Of a DNA stretch of 64,000 nt, positions 1-12,025 are shown one piece after another. The DNA lies in assembly GCF_027744825.2 (NCBI RefSeq), contig NC_071337.1:10293031-10357030 (forward strand), read 5' to 3'. The DNA comes from Synchiropus splendidus (lineage: Eukaryota; Chordata; Actinopteri; Syngnathiformes; Callionymidae). Position 1 is the first letter of the stretch, and each line of letters begins with the position of its first letter. Under the pieces are notes generated by a model that ran no database searches, was not told the DNA's origin, and saw nothing but the letters and a program-made list of their open reading frames with translations. Position numbers and translations under genes: made by a program.

Positions 1-1976
1 TCAGCTTCACAACAAGGTGTTTCTCTCTCCACAATTTGGAGAGCATTTATTTGGTTCTAAAAATCTGCATTTAGGTTTTTAACTTTTAAACCATGTAGCA
101 AACTTCAGTGGTGTGCGAGTGTCAATAAAAGTTTTGAAGTAAGATGTCATATTAGTTTTTAGCTCTGTTAGCTCAGCGTCAGTCTTTGGCGACTCATGGG
201 ACCCACAAGTAACACGCCGTCATTCCATCGCGCAGGTTTGTGTGGTCAAGTAAGAGGCACATCATGTGTAAAGACAACTCGAAGTTGACCGTCTTCTTCT
301 CTGTGAGCGTGAAGGAAGAGGAGCGCAGCTGCGAGTACCACACACGTCAACGCATTAACATAGATCTATAGTGTATAGAAATGTGAGCAAATGCAGGTAA
401 CCTCCTCACGTTGGTAGATCATCAACACGTTCGAATTGTTTATGATTTACTGTCCACATATCGTCCACCTCTGTCTCCAGACAAATGAGGTGAAACTGGA
501 GTGTTTCCCACGCCACACCAGACGTGGCTTCTTTGTCACTGCCATCCATACTCCATTCTTCTTTTGGTTTCCATTGTCTTTAGTCTTGTTCACAATTGAA
601 ATGGAGGTGTGAGACTACAAATGTTCTCAGTATCTTTTAATAGTCCTCATTTGCTGAGTCGACAAACAACGGGAAATTCAGCCAAACAAATAAACATGGA
701 ATGGAGAAAGTATGAGTCACAGTCCTATAAAAACGTAGCCCACTGACTCACCTAAATTGTCAGAGTCATGTCCGCTTCCTGTGCGCTACAGGGATTAAAA
801 CAGTCCTTTTTATCTGTCAATAAAAGGGCATGAATAAAGCGAAAGCTGTGTTGTGTAAAGCACTTGTTTTTATTGACAGAAGAGTGACATATTTGTCAGG
901 ACAAACATGAGAGCATTTTACATGACTGCACAGAGGATTGGAAAAGAGCACACACTCCCTTCAGCAATTTCCAAGTGTTCATTTGGTCACCGTCTTGCAC
1001 ATGCAGCCTTATTCTGGAGGCCAGCCGAGAGACCCCCGGGGGCACTTGGACTTGTCCGAGCAACTGAAATGAAAGTCTGGGGAAGTTCCTCCGTCTTTTG
1101 TGTGTTCTGCTGCTGCCAGGCGAACAAGTGCAGCACAGTGCACAGTGTCTGCCGGGGTCACGCCGTGTCTGCTCGGCGCTCCGCCGCAGTCACGCTACCG
1201 CCCCCCTCCCCACCCCTCAGCCCCACTGTCCTGGTGATCCAGACGGCCTCAGCCCAGCTGCACAACCTCTTGCCAGTTTAATCAGCCAAGGTCACCGACA
1301 ATCAAGTGGTGATGATGCACATGTGTGTGTCTGTGTGGGTGCAGACCTCCTCTGGCTTCCTTGAATAAAATGCTAATCCCTCTGTGGCCAAATTCACGCT
1401 GCCGTCGCCGAGCGTGAGGCCGTGTTTAACTTAGGTTACCAAGTTAGCTTGAGGGATTAGTGTGTGTCGGCAGCAAATCACAGCAGACACGTCAGTGGAA
1501 GGGATTACAGCTACACAGCCATGAAGAAAACAACAGAAAGCAACTTTATTTGCCTGTAGATTATTTCCCAACATTTCATTCAGGGATTGAGGTATCTGTC
1601 GGTTTTATGAGAACATGAATTGCAAGTGCCAACTGGACCAGGAGTGCAACTGCTCTGCCCTCAGACATGGTGTAAAAAGACTGGAATAAAAATTTGTGTT
1701 TTTTTTTTTTTTTTACGTATCCATATCCTTTTGAAAATATCATAATAATATATAACACTAGAGTAGTGATATGAAAAAGGCGAGGGGGAGAAATACATTT
1801 TAGTTTCTTTATTTTTTTCATCTGGCAGGCAGGGCCTCAGAGAAAGTTCTGAGGCTTCAGTTGTAAAACAAAGCAAGTATGTACAAGATACCAAGTTTTA
1901 TTTGTGTCATCGTCGGTGATGAGAAACATCAATATTACACTTCCTTGTATTTTTGCTGGGATTACTTAAGAAGTCC
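1..1976. other. Non-coding sequence; possible conserved block at 860-1300
   Basis: No gene, RNA or recognisable transposon was found here. The stretch at about 860-1300 is unique-looking and more GC-balanced than its surroundings, and two overlapping frames pass through it (907-1281 and 1098-1364). Those frames have no domain and unnatural composition, so I read it as possible regulatory sequence rather than coding. A T run occurs at about 1697-1714. Confidence 0.3.
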
Positions 1977-2419
1977 TGGAACGTCTTGGTGTATTCTGTG
2001 CTTTTATTTTGGCATTTCCCGGTTGTGTGTTGTTCTGTTTCCTGTCCTCCTTTGTCAAACCTTCAGCTTCACAGCAACACACCTGGCACCAATCCTCCAA
2101 TCAAGCCATGTGGATTTCAACACCCTGGTGCCAGACTGTGTCGCCAGATGGTTTGGTTGTCCCCGTTATTTAAGGCTTGAGTTCTGATTCGCCTATTTCC
2201 TGTTTCAGGTTTTCCCCCTCTTCCCTGCGTGTTATTTTCTTTGCTCCGTCGACTTCCTTGATTCTTCGTTCCTGTTCGTGTTTGATTTTTGAGTATTCCA
2301 AGTCGAACCTATCCTCTTCATGTCCTCTTGTCCTCATGTTCAGCGTCCTTTTTAATTGCTCTTCCCAACACTCTCTGGTCTACCCAACTTTGAGCTATCC
2401 CTGACAGGACGAAGTGTCA
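1977..2419 (+). repeat. Solo LTR-like element, copy 1 (partly deleted)
   Basis: It belongs to the same family as the copies at 38260, 40628, 43935 and 49400. Shared landmarks are the start region leading into TGTGCTTTTATTTT, the GCCAGATGGTT core near 2142-2153, and the GATTCGCCTATTTCCTGTTT tract near 2188, which matches the copy near 44334. It begins TG and ends CA. The 4-bp GTCC flanks both ends (1973-1976 and 2420-2423), or AGTCC if one A is shared. It is shorter than the 622-624-bp full copies because of internal loss. It is a non-coding remnant of an LTR retrotransposon; no internal gag or pol sequence is attached. Confidence 0.65.
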
Positions 2420-4437
2420 GTCCTGACAGGCTGACGTGAAGTTTATTTTGAGTCCGGAGACAATTCAGAGACATCATTTGCGCCCACCGTTCTTCAGTCT
2501 ATCAAAGCATGAGCTCAGCAAATGTTCTAGTTTATGCTTGTCAGCTCATTCAGACCGACGAGTGGGACTTAAGGCTGCGAGTGATTTTAACTCACAGTTG
2601 TCTGGTTTTATGGCAGATAACAGTGTAGTTAAAGCGACAACTTCTGTTCAACAACCAGGGCTGATGGTTTCCTCTTGACCAATCACAGCAGAGTGGGCGT
2701 GGCTGTGAAGAACAAGATTTCAGCTGTGGCGAAACAAAGCGTTTTGGATAGATGGATGTCTGCACATTTTCTAATGTAAATATTCATATTCATAGAGAGT
2801 GTTGTGTTTCAAAAGACACATACATTTTTACAGTTTCTGTCCGTATTCTTGCCCCTCATCCTGCTCTAGATTTTCATATTGCTCACTAGTTTGACTTCCA
2901 TCAAACAATCTCTTTCATTGCTCTATCAGGGTCACATGGGACTAAAGTCTACCCCAGGTAAACTGAGGTAGACTCATCGATGCGAGTTAACCCTCGTAGC
3001 CATAGAGAAATTGCTTCAAAAGGACTCTCACAACCTTTTTTCTGCGGGGCTTTACCCCTACACTACGTCACTATGCCGCCGGCTTGTTATACGTACCAAA
3101 CATGGGCAAAAATCCCTGCGCTTTCCTTGGTCACCAGTTTGAGTCTAAGATAAAAGAGGCCTCGGCCTGGTCACTATTCTCACAGAAATGTAGCTAGAGG
3201 AAAACCCGTCCACATGTGGGATGTATTCAGTGCTGCTCCTCTATGCTTCATTTACAGTGTTTATGTTGTTTTTCTTCCCTGTGGTACTTTGGAAATTGAC
3301 TATAAACAGACAAAACGTGCATCTCGGTGTTCATTGAAGGAGAAGAAACAATTAAGACGGAGTAATGACTTTTCCTTCCTTGCTGCGTTACCATTTACTT
3401 TCCCAACACCTGTAATAATTACTCAGAGGAAAGAAGAATTGACTCCTAGCTGTCAGAGTTAACACGAAATGGTTGGCTTGATGAGGAATTTCTCTGCAGT
3501 GTACTCAGTAAAAGGGCATTTAAAACGGCTGTTTCATTCTTCTGCTCAGACGCTGGTGTCTGTGTCGAAAAGAAGTTCAGAATGTGAAACCGCAGTCAGA
3601 CCTCCAGACCACGGCTGATGTCTGCGTCTAACTCCAAGCCCAGGTGACCACCAGCAGTCCCTGTCTACAGCCTCATTTCGAGGGTCTAACTACTTAATAA
3701 GTGGCTGTCCCAGGTTTCCTGTACATAGTCCAGACCCGCTGAGGCCCCTTCCAACGGACGCCAAAAGCATAAGGAGGGTTTCATTTATCAATCAGACCAA
3801 TCACAGACTTTTCCGGGACTAGCCACGGCCACATGGTGGGGATTAGGTGAGTGGAATTCCGCCCGACCGAACTGTGTAGATTGGGTCAGTTATGGATTAG
3901 AGCAAATCAACAATGAACGGAGTCGGATTACTTTACATTAGTTGTTTAATCAACCTGCATTTGTGGTCACAAATTCAAGCCAACAAGAAAAGCAAAGTGT
4001 GTTGACGCTAAACGTATGTTATCTCAGATATTTAAGGAAGATTTAAGGACTGTTCTATCACCTGACATTTGGAGGGAAAACAACCCAAAGCTCCAAATGG
4101 AGTCCTTATGATTTTAGTTTACTGTGACAGCGACTGAGTGGAGAAAATGCCACCCAAAAAAAATCTGAATTCACTGAAAAAGAAGCAGACTTTCAATAGT
4201 CAGGTGCCAACCGGAGACTCAAGGATGGACATCGTCGTCATTTAAAATCTGAGGTTTTGTGTGAAGTTTGGTTTAAGAAACAGACAAGAGTCTTGGATGT
4301 CTGTTGCCATTGGTGACATCCTGCTGCTCCCATCATAAATACTACAGTTATACATTTCCTTTTCCTTATACTTTTCATATATTTCCTACATTTAATTTTT
4401 CCTTTCCATTTTCTATTGAGAACCTGTGTTTGTAGAC
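2420..4437. other. Non-coding; CCAAT/GC-box-like cluster near 2680-2715
   Basis: No gene is visible. GACCAATCACAG followed by GTGGGCGTGGCTG at about 2679-2707 looks like a CCAAT box next to a KLF/SP-type GC box, but no transcript can be tied to it. A GGATAGATGGATG piece at about 2747-2759 resembles an L2-type LINE tail. The remainder is unremarkable unique sequence. Confidence 0.25.
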
Positions 4438-4481
4438 GCCCCACATCCATATCCAACATGGGTTGGATATGGATGTGGGGC
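4438..4481. repeat. Perfect 20-bp inverted repeat (hairpin) with 4-nt loop
   Basis: The left arm, 4438-4457, is the exact reverse complement of the right arm, 4462-4481. The arm sequence is GCCCCACATCCATATCCAAC and the loop is ATGG. A perfect 20-bp stem is unlikely by chance in a unique region. It could be a young fold-back or the scar of a local inverted duplication. The loop is too tight for an ordinary animal pre-microRNA, so I do not call one. Confidence 0.85.
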
Positions 4482-5464
4482 TCGTAGCAGTACTGTAGAT
4501 CCCACCAAGCATCTTTTCATGTTTACGTCCGTCTTCACTAGATACGATATTCGATAAAAGGTTGCTCAGATCTGTGCATTTCTCTCTATCAAGTGGCCAT
4601 TGATGGTCATGTTCACACCAATTAACTGTTGGCTAGTGTGAGACCTTTTGGCTTTTGGCTTAGCTCAGCTGTTGCGAAGCTGCTCTTCTTAAATCCAATA
4701 CATTTCCTTTGTTTCTTATAATTTCATCAATACCATTCCAATACATCTGGACTTTTTATTAGAATCAACTTAAAGTTACCTTTGAGTTGAGGCATTTGAA
4801 TGCTTCAAAAAATGTTTTACTCCTATTGCAGTGGTAAGTAGTTTGCCTACTATCCCAAACATGAATCTTATGTTTAAACAGTGCTATTCATTGTCAAAAT
4901 AACTTGCATGCAACTATTATGGAGGAAGTTAGAATGGCTAACCCTAACCTACATCAGTAAACAAATCTCTCTCGATATCCAGACGTGTTGCGCCTCCTAT
5001 TGGTGTGATGCCAAAGTCTGTACAAGCAGAATTTCTCTGGAATCCTGGAGTCCATGATTATTGCTCCCACACAGCAACAGAATTAGAAGCTGCCAGACTG
5101 AGGTGAGATGTCGTCTTCACCTGTGACATGTTGTGTCATTTCCATCTCTGCACTCATCTGACAGGCCCGAGTCTGACAGGTGAGTGAGAGGAGCCGTTGT
5201 GTCAGAGACCCCCACAGTGGGATAATCCACAAGCCCGACATGCAAGAAGGAGGCCCATCTTTTCCGAGATGGATGGGGAAATGAAAGAATGGGCAGAGGT
5301 GCTGACTGAACAATGCTGGCGATAGGGGAGGTTTCCCCTAAACTGCCCACCAAAAACATGACTGTGAGTCACCTGTTGGAATTCAGCGCCGATGGTTGAT
5401 GTATATGCATTAACCAGGCATGAAATTAGCCAAGAAGTAACCTCTATACTCTGCTAAAACTAGT
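4482..5464. other. Non-coding, nothing recognised
   Basis: This is AT-rich unique-looking sequence. Overlapping minus-strand frames at 5083-5359 have no recognisable domain. Confidence 0.3.
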
Positions 5465-5580
5465 GTACATAGGGTGATGGGCAGGTCGCAGTCTATTGAA
5501 TGAAACGGGTAGACAACCATTCACACACCTTCCCACCTACAGACAATTTAGAGTCATGAATCGACCTCTGCATCCACACA
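5465..5580 (-). repeat. L2-like LINE 3' fragment
   Basis: The order GGGTGATGGGCAGGTCGCAG, CCATTCACACACCTTCC and ACAATTTAGAGTCATGAATC matches the degraded 3' region of fish L2-type LINEs. The same blocks occur in the better-preserved copy at 11755-12025. It is old and short. Confidence 0.55.
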
Positions 5581-5689
5581 GAACTGACTCAGGTTTGGTC
5601 CACGCGTAGTTCCATGAGGAGGGAGTGCAAAACTCTTCTCCAAATTTAAACAACCAATGCAGACATGAGCAGGTTTAACATATAGCAAC

Positions 5690-5780
5690 AGCAATAATAA
5701 TAATAGTAATACTGCTACTACTACGACTATTATTATTATCGCTATTATTATTGATACTTATGAATAATAATAACAGTAAT
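5690..5780. repeat. Interrupted (AAT/ATT)n trinucleotide microsatellite
   Basis: An imperfect run of AAT repeats passes through CTACTACTACGA into ATT repeats, so the two halves can pair. This is simple-sequence DNA; the minus-strand frames covering it are artefacts. Confidence 0.8.
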
Positions 5781-6299
5781 GACAAAGAAGAAGGCAAAAG
5801 CAAAGGCGAAAACACAGAATTCAACAGAAGAAGAACATGGTTTGAATGAAGTGTCTACACATGCACATGCATGGAGACATGGATGTGGTTGGCTGGAGTG
5901 AAAGCAGAAGTAATCGGATAAAACAGAGAACATATTAGATTCATGCAGTTGCATCTAGGATAGAACACCACAGGTATATTTGGGGATGAAGAGAGGTGCC
6001 TGAAGGGGACTGAAGACGTCTTGTCAAGAAGTGATGATTGAAACCAATGAGGTGCTGTGCCTTTCCACCCATTTCCACCCATGAGTGGAGGTGGTCCAGT
6101 AGACATTTGTGATCAACACTATCAAAAGCAATGGAAGATCTTCAGGAATTAAATGGAAAAATAAAATGGAGCTTTCACTGTTGTCTGCTGTATAAACCAG
6201 TCTAAAATGAGACACATCAAATTCAAAATTTGAGAAGCCTCTACTTATTGCTTGTGGAGAGATTTAAAAAAGAAATTAGCTTTTCAAAAAGTATTTTGA

Positions 6300-6735
6300 G
6301 CGGAGGAAGGGATGCTGGTGAAAACTTCATCTTTCTTTGTTACTTTCATTAAAGCGTCCTTTCTTGATGGACCTAATGTGGCAAATGAAAATACTATTTT
6401 CATAACAGTCGCAGGGAGCTTCGAGTGCATTTAGATTTAATTCGACATCTGTCCTAATTATTTTATGGACTTACGAGAGACAAGAGGAGAACTTAAGCTA
6501 ATGACTGTGTCAGCACGAGGACGGACTTTGGAGATAAATGGCACTTTCAGTGAGAGTACTTTTGACAGAGCGCTGATCACCCAGGAGTGTGTGAGAGCTG
6601 CTCATGCAGGGATCAGGTCCAGTGCGTCGGGTCGTGGCCTTAGAGCGGGAACACTTCTAACACACATTACGCTGAATAAATTAACCAGCGATGGAGCGGT
6701 TTTTCATCAAACCTCACCGTGTGACTATTAAATCA
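6300..6735. promoter_or_regulatory. Candidate conserved non-coding block
   Basis: This is unique, compositionally balanced sequence with homeodomain-type cores (CCTAATTATTTT at about 6453-6464, GATTTAATTCG at about 6434-6444), between repeat-rich flanks. The 88-residue frame 6465-6731 has no known domain. I call it candidate regulatory from its texture only; cross-species alignment was not possible here. Confidence 0.25.
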
Positions 6736-6980
6736 CCATTAGATTGATCAGCTGTTTGTTAGAAAAGACCCCGATACTTCATAGAGGTGAATTAAAAGGT
6801 GAAAAGTCCGTAAGGTGTTCATCAAAACTCTAAATTTATGCAGATTAAATAATAAAAAATGTGTGCACCTTTGACAGTAAGGCTTTACCTAAAGTTGTCA
6901 ACATTGTAATCCTTCATTATCACTTAGTCATTAATATTGTATAATAACAACAACAATAATAATAATTTGGGATTAAATAG

Positions 6981-7225
6981 CAGTGTTGGGCAAGTTACTT
7001 TCAGTGAGTAACTTAGTTACAGTTACCTCAGGCGGCAAGCCTCAGCATAGCTTGCCGCCACTACAATATTTCTCTGGTCTTTTACAGCTAAAAAGGAAAA
7101 ATAATGGGAATATTGGACCATCATCAATTACAGCCATTTTTTTTTCACAAGCGCGGCCATGCGTCATATGACTAATGTGGGCTTCACGTCCACCACGGAA
7201 GCTTTTACTGTTAGTCCCAACACTG
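6981..7225. mobile_element. hAT-type MITE, 245 bp
   Basis: It begins CAGTGTTGGGCAAG and ends TAGTCCCAACACTG, a terminal inverted repeat of the fish hAT family with CAGTGTTGGG ends. The flanks are TTAAATAG (6973-6980) and TTAGATAG (7226-7233), an 8-bp target duplication with one mismatch, as expected for hAT. The inside has repeated AGTTAC motifs and GGCGGCAAGC ... GCTTGCCGCC, a 10-bp inverted pair at about 7031-7062. There is no transposase; it is non-autonomous. Confidence 0.8.
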
Positions 7226-9736
7226 TTAGATAGTGAAGTGAGGAGCCAAATACAAGAAGCTTCCATAGTTACGTGGGAGCTAAATTTACTTTTCTTTCTC
7301 TTTATGAAATTGTTGCCATGGAAGATGAGATGCTAAGCAGAAAAGAATACAACAAAATTCCTTCACACACACCGTGAAGGTAACCGTATGAATTAAAATG
7401 CTTGACATTCAATGCCATTTCAAATGATTTATATGATGTTGTGTTTCAGACTAGAAATGAGTCTCATCCATCAGGTGCGAAAGCACCTTGTTTCCGCATT
7501 TTTCCTGAGCAAGAAAGACGTGAATGTCAAAAATGTTAAAAGGTTATAAAGAGTTGTTCATATAAATTCACCTCAAATCTTCGATGCTGGCTGAGGAAAT
7601 ATTGTGCTGTTTATTCTAAAATGACAAGAGACTTCAGCCCAATCCACCAATAGTGGCGCCATTGTTCCTCAACTCTCGATTTTCCCCAGACCCCCCATAT
7701 TTCATTACTCTCCCGCTGATAGCATTTATCAGCGGTGTCCAGATAAAAACAAAATATGCAACTTAAGCCTGAGCACGGCTAAGCCGCCGATTGGGACAGG
7801 ATTACCTGGAAGCAGGACGGGACAGGCATCAGATTGTACCGTCATAAAAGGCCATTAGCCTCCTGGCAAACTGTACCTGCGGCCCAAGATGACAGAGCCT
7901 TTCAGGAGGGACAGGCAGCAAAAATATGAAACTTCAATTCTTCATGACAGACGTCTGAATGACCAAGATCCGCAGACAAACTGGGCCATGCAGGAAAACA
8001 AACATAAACACAATCAGAGATTTAAGACGCACGGAGCACGAGCCGTTTGTTTTCCAGGTGATCGTAATCTCTGCTATTGTTAGTAAGTGTCATGAAAGCA
8101 GATCCTTTTCCCTCAATGACAGACAATGGAGTCGACTCACTGACTGGCTGGGATTAAATTTAATACAGGATCTTGACAGACATATCCTGGAAGCATATTA
8201 CCTCCTCTGAGTTTCCTCAGAGTAAAGCTGTCATGTTTTTTTTATGAGTGTCCCGAATTAATATCCACACAGATCGCTCACCTTGTTTCCTTTATTTATT
8301 TAGGCAAAACCTTAAGCTTTGCCCTCAAAAAAATGTTTGGCATCTGGCAAAATATTTAGAGCACTCTTTCATTTCTGAATTAAATTCCAGAATTTTGCAA
8401 CTCAATCTGCCATCTTAAACCATCCCTGCAATATTTAGGCTGTGTCCCATTTCTCACCCTAACACTGGGTTTTGCATGTGTAAGTAAGTGTAGTGTGTCC
8501 CAATGCTCCTCAGACCGAGGGCCCTCGCCGTTCACCGCTTGAAATGATCCCTTCAAACCCAGGGAGCTCCTGAGCTGACTTGAAACCAAGTGGGAATATG
8601 AAGTGTGGATAGATTTCCAGGATACCACAGTACTTTATTTAAATGTTGGATAGGACAACAGGGACGTTTTAGTAACAAATACTACTCTTCCGTTTGTTTA
8701 CTTTCTCTTGTATCACACATTCCCAAATAGTCTACCGTGTCCGACAACATGAACAATACAACTTGTATGGACATCAGTATGTTTTTAGTTCTTCTCAACA
8801 AACTACAGTCGGCTAGCATCCAGGTTAACGTTGTCATACCTCTAACAGATCTACACTCCGATGTCCACAAGTCATGAGGGAGAAACGCTGGTTAACAAAG
8901 CTGCTTTCAGTACTTCTGCAATGGGGAGCCTAAGTCAGGCCCATCTACTTCTGCCTCATGGACCCAAGTCTAAATGGGAGTCAATGGATCATAGATCACA
9001 TCATTATTTATCATTTAATTTGAGGTACAGCATATGTGTGAGGGCATGAGGCAAAGTGGACCAGAAATGACTTATCTTTTTTTCCGATCTTAGGTTCCAT
9101 GGACCGACCAGAAGGGGCCAAGACGAGGAGCCTCCTGATGCCATGTCAGTCTTTCTCCATCCTTCTCTGACCAGACCACAGAAGTGGCTCTGAGCAACAA
9201 CTGTCTTGTTGCCTTGACTGCAGACACCTGAAAGGTAAAGGCTGCAAAAAGTGACCTGGCAATACATATTATTTCACATTTAGGAATAAAATCGCCTTGT
9301 GTTCTTCATTGTTTTCTTCTCAAACTAGCTCAGCCATGTGATTTTGATGTCAGCAGGTTCCTCAGTTAGCGCTCCACAGCTCTTAAGCTCTAATTCCTTG
9401 GCCTACTCTGTTATCACAAACTTTAGACCCACCCCCTCCAGATCATCCTACCATTTTAACTAAATTTGAGAGGCTGAGGAAGACACTTTAGAGGCTGGAA
9501 ACCAGCGACTGTTCCAGTGTGAGGAGCAGGAGTCTGCACACGCTAGCACCTTTTCATTGACGGGAACATGTAGACCAGGTCACTGTTCTGGCCCATGCGG
9601 AACTGAAGACAAACCACATTCTTGGAAGCATTTTATATTATATATTTTATATGTGTGCTGATCTAAAACGTATGGTGCTCTTGATGTTGTATAGGTTGTT
9701 TAACAAATGTTGTTCTATATAAATAAATATATCACC
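7226..9736. other. Non-coding; CNE-like block at about 7780-8215
   Basis: No gene was recognised. The stretch 7780-8215 is unique and has the even texture of vertebrate conserved non-coding DNA, for example around GCAGCAAAAATATGAAACTT at 7915. Frames at 7889-8210 run through it in two registers without domains. The remainder (8216-9736) shows no recognised repeat. Confidence 0.3.
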
Positions 9737-10148
9737 CTGATGCACAAGACACGTGGCAGCTAGGATGATACAACAACAACAAACATGGAGGAATCCCTGA
9801 ACAAAAGCAAACAAAAGCATCTGTTTGCTTTTGTTTAGGGATGTTTTTCACTACACAACGGCCAGGGTTTCCACTACTCTGAATGGACTTGAAATTCACA
9901 TAAAATTGAAATTCTTATACAAATATTTTCAAGACATGAAAAGAGCTTTAGTTTAAATAAGGAGATATGAAAACTTGAATATAGACACCATCGTGGTTTA
10001 TTGTGCTATTGTCAAATTGATGCAAAATAAACAATGTTTTGTTGTTTGAATGTATGTATGGGTCCATCATTGATTCAGTAACATACCAAATTCATTCAAA
10101 TTGAAAAATGTGGCGTCTTGTGGCAAATATTCTTATACCATTCAACTG
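9737..10148 (+). repeat. Unidentified dispersed repeat, copy 1, with internal hairpin
   Basis: These 412 bases align end to end with 37174-37569 at high similarity. Both copies start CTGATGCACAAGACACGTGG and end shortly after CAAATATTCTTA. Inside, CCCTGAACAAAAGCAAACA (9795-9813) pairs with 9822-9840 with one mismatch over an 8-nt loop. No terminal inverted repeats, target duplication, poly-A tail or coding sequence was seen, so the class is unknown. The orientation is arbitrary and is set equal to copy 2. Confidence 0.8.
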
Positions 10149-11490
10149 TGAATAATTGAGATTAATTATTATTATTTTTTTTTTTATTGAATCCCTACCC
10201 CCAATATATACATATATGTGTGTGTATATCTCACAATCCAGCTCTTTGAAGACTATGCCACAAGCCACGCGAGAACATTGTGCGTGTATGTGTGTGTGAC
10301 GTCCACCTCTGTGTCCCGTTTTAATGCATCTATAGTGCTGCCAACTCGTCCTTTCCCAGGAGGCTTTGTGAAAGAACAGAAATGTGATGCTGCCACTCAG
10401 ACACAAGTCACGCTGGAGTCTGTCTGTGCTGCCATGTTGTATCTCCCTTTTGTCAACCTTCTATTTTTCCCCAGCAGAAAGAATCCAGGCGCCAGCCGCG
10501 GTGTAACTGCAGTCTCAGGTATGCCGGGTGGACGCTGCAGCCACTTCCCAGGGCTTCAATGCACCTGAGACTGACACTGGCACCAGGATCAGCATCACCC
10601 CGGGGAGAGCGGCCCATTCATAGACAATCTGTCCTTCATAAATCAGCGTCCCCAGAGACGGTGACTTAAAAATCTCTCTTCTGTGCAGCAGGTTTGGTTT
10701 ACTCTGAAGCATTATCAAACCGATCACACAGAATTCTGTTTGACATGGAAAGGGATTTTCCAAGCTTGAAAACAAAACAAGGGAGCTCTTTGCTGTCAAA
10801 ATATCTCGGAATGGGAAGCCCTTTTTTTTTTGAAGGTCTCTGCTTTGAAATTCATCAGACAATAAAAAAAACAAGTAAATCAACACCAACATTCAGTCTC
10901 TGCGTTCAGAAACCTTCACTGTTTCAGGGTTGTCTCCCACCTTTACCAACAATCCTGAAGCATGTGAGGATATTTAAACATCCTTTATGTGAACAAACCC
11001 GTCAAGGCTTTATTTAAAAATGACCTTTGGAAATCTCAAGTGCAGTTGACATGAAGCTGCATGAGGTTGAAAGAAAGACATTTGTATCTAATTGCATTTC
11101 CATGTTCACTTTTTTTTTCCTCCATGTTGTGGCATTGTCATGTGTAAAGACTTAAGATGATTACGGAATAATTGGAAAATGGAATACGTCTTACTTGAGG
11201 TTTGTTTCGTCTGTCGCATGATGACAGCTGCTCAGTTTATTTCATTGCGGTGAAGTGGTTTTGTGGTCAGTGTGTACACACTTATCTATAATACATTCAA
11301 AGCCATAACTGCCACATTCAAACCAGCCACATGACTAACAATACACAACTTTACAGATGAAATGAGCTGCTTTTTATTTTTGACTGTTGAGTGACGTGCT
11401 TACGTTGTTTCCCAATTGGAGCTTAACAGAGTGTGCAGCTTGCAGGTACAGCGATTCAGTAAATAAAAAAATGTATTTGTGTGTTATTGT
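10149..11490. other. Non-coding; possible minus-strand exon-like block at 10565-10680
   Basis: No gene is firmly supported. On the minus strand, 10680 down to 10565 is a 116-nt open block with an acceptor-like CTGCTGCACAG and a donor-like CAG|GTGCAT. It translates without stop to a hydrophobic segment containing EWAALPGVMLILVPVSVSG. I recognise no protein family. A conserved non-coding element or chance is equally possible. Confidence 0.2.
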
Positions 11491-11499
11491 GTGATAGAC

Positions 11500-11675
11500 C
11501 CGGGGGTCAAACTCAATCACTCAAGAGGGCAAAGTTTGAACCACAGAGTAGGTCACACGTTATTTTAATGAACCAAATATGGACCTAAACCTATTGAATA
11601 AATGAAGTTACTTTACATCATACCTGGGCAAAGTGTGACTTTGGGACCACATGCAGCCTTTGACTTTATCTATGA
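11500..11675. repeat. hAT-like element end fragments
   Basis: GGGGGTCAAACTCA at about 11503 and ACCTGGGCAAAGTGTGACTT at about 11623 resemble the terminal regions of the abundant vertebrate hAT elements with CAAACTC and CCTGGGCAAA ends. Related pieces occur at 36098, 46265 and 50505. It is degraded, with no intact inverted repeat pair or target duplication. Confidence 0.45.
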
Positions 11676-11754
11676 GGTGAAGAGATGGAAATGAAAGTAT
11701 AAACCTTCTTCTGTTTCAGTGACCAAAAAACGTTCCTGTCTTGTTAACTATTAC

Positions 11755-12025
11755 ATCGGCAGATAACCAGCGCTTAGTCCTGGTGAGGGTCGCCGGGAGA
11801 GCTGGAGCCGATCCGAGCGGTCACTGGGCGAGAGGCAGGAATCCACCGTGGACAGGTCGCCGGTCCATCGCAGGGCACACACACCATTCACACACACACA
11901 CCTAGGGGCAAGTTTAGAGTGTCCCATTGACCTAGTGATTGTAGGACTGTGGGAGGAAACCAGAGTACCCGGAGAAAACCCACATCGAGAACATGCAAAC
12001 TCCAACCAGAGCTGAATTCAAACCC
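11755..12025 (-). repeat. L2-like LINE 3' end fragment
   Basis: It contains the characteristic L2 3' blocks in minus orientation: CAGGTCGCCGGTCCATCGCA, CACACACCTAGGGGCAAGTT, TGTGGGAGGAAACC and CGGAGAAAACCCAC, then ACATGCAAACTCCA. This signature is widespread in fish genomes. The 84-residue minus frame is too degraded for function. Confidence 0.75.

Noticed and set aside
4438..4481. Hairpin as a microRNA gene
   Set aside because: The 4-nt loop and perfect stem do not fit a normal animal pre-miRNA; kept only as an inverted repeat.
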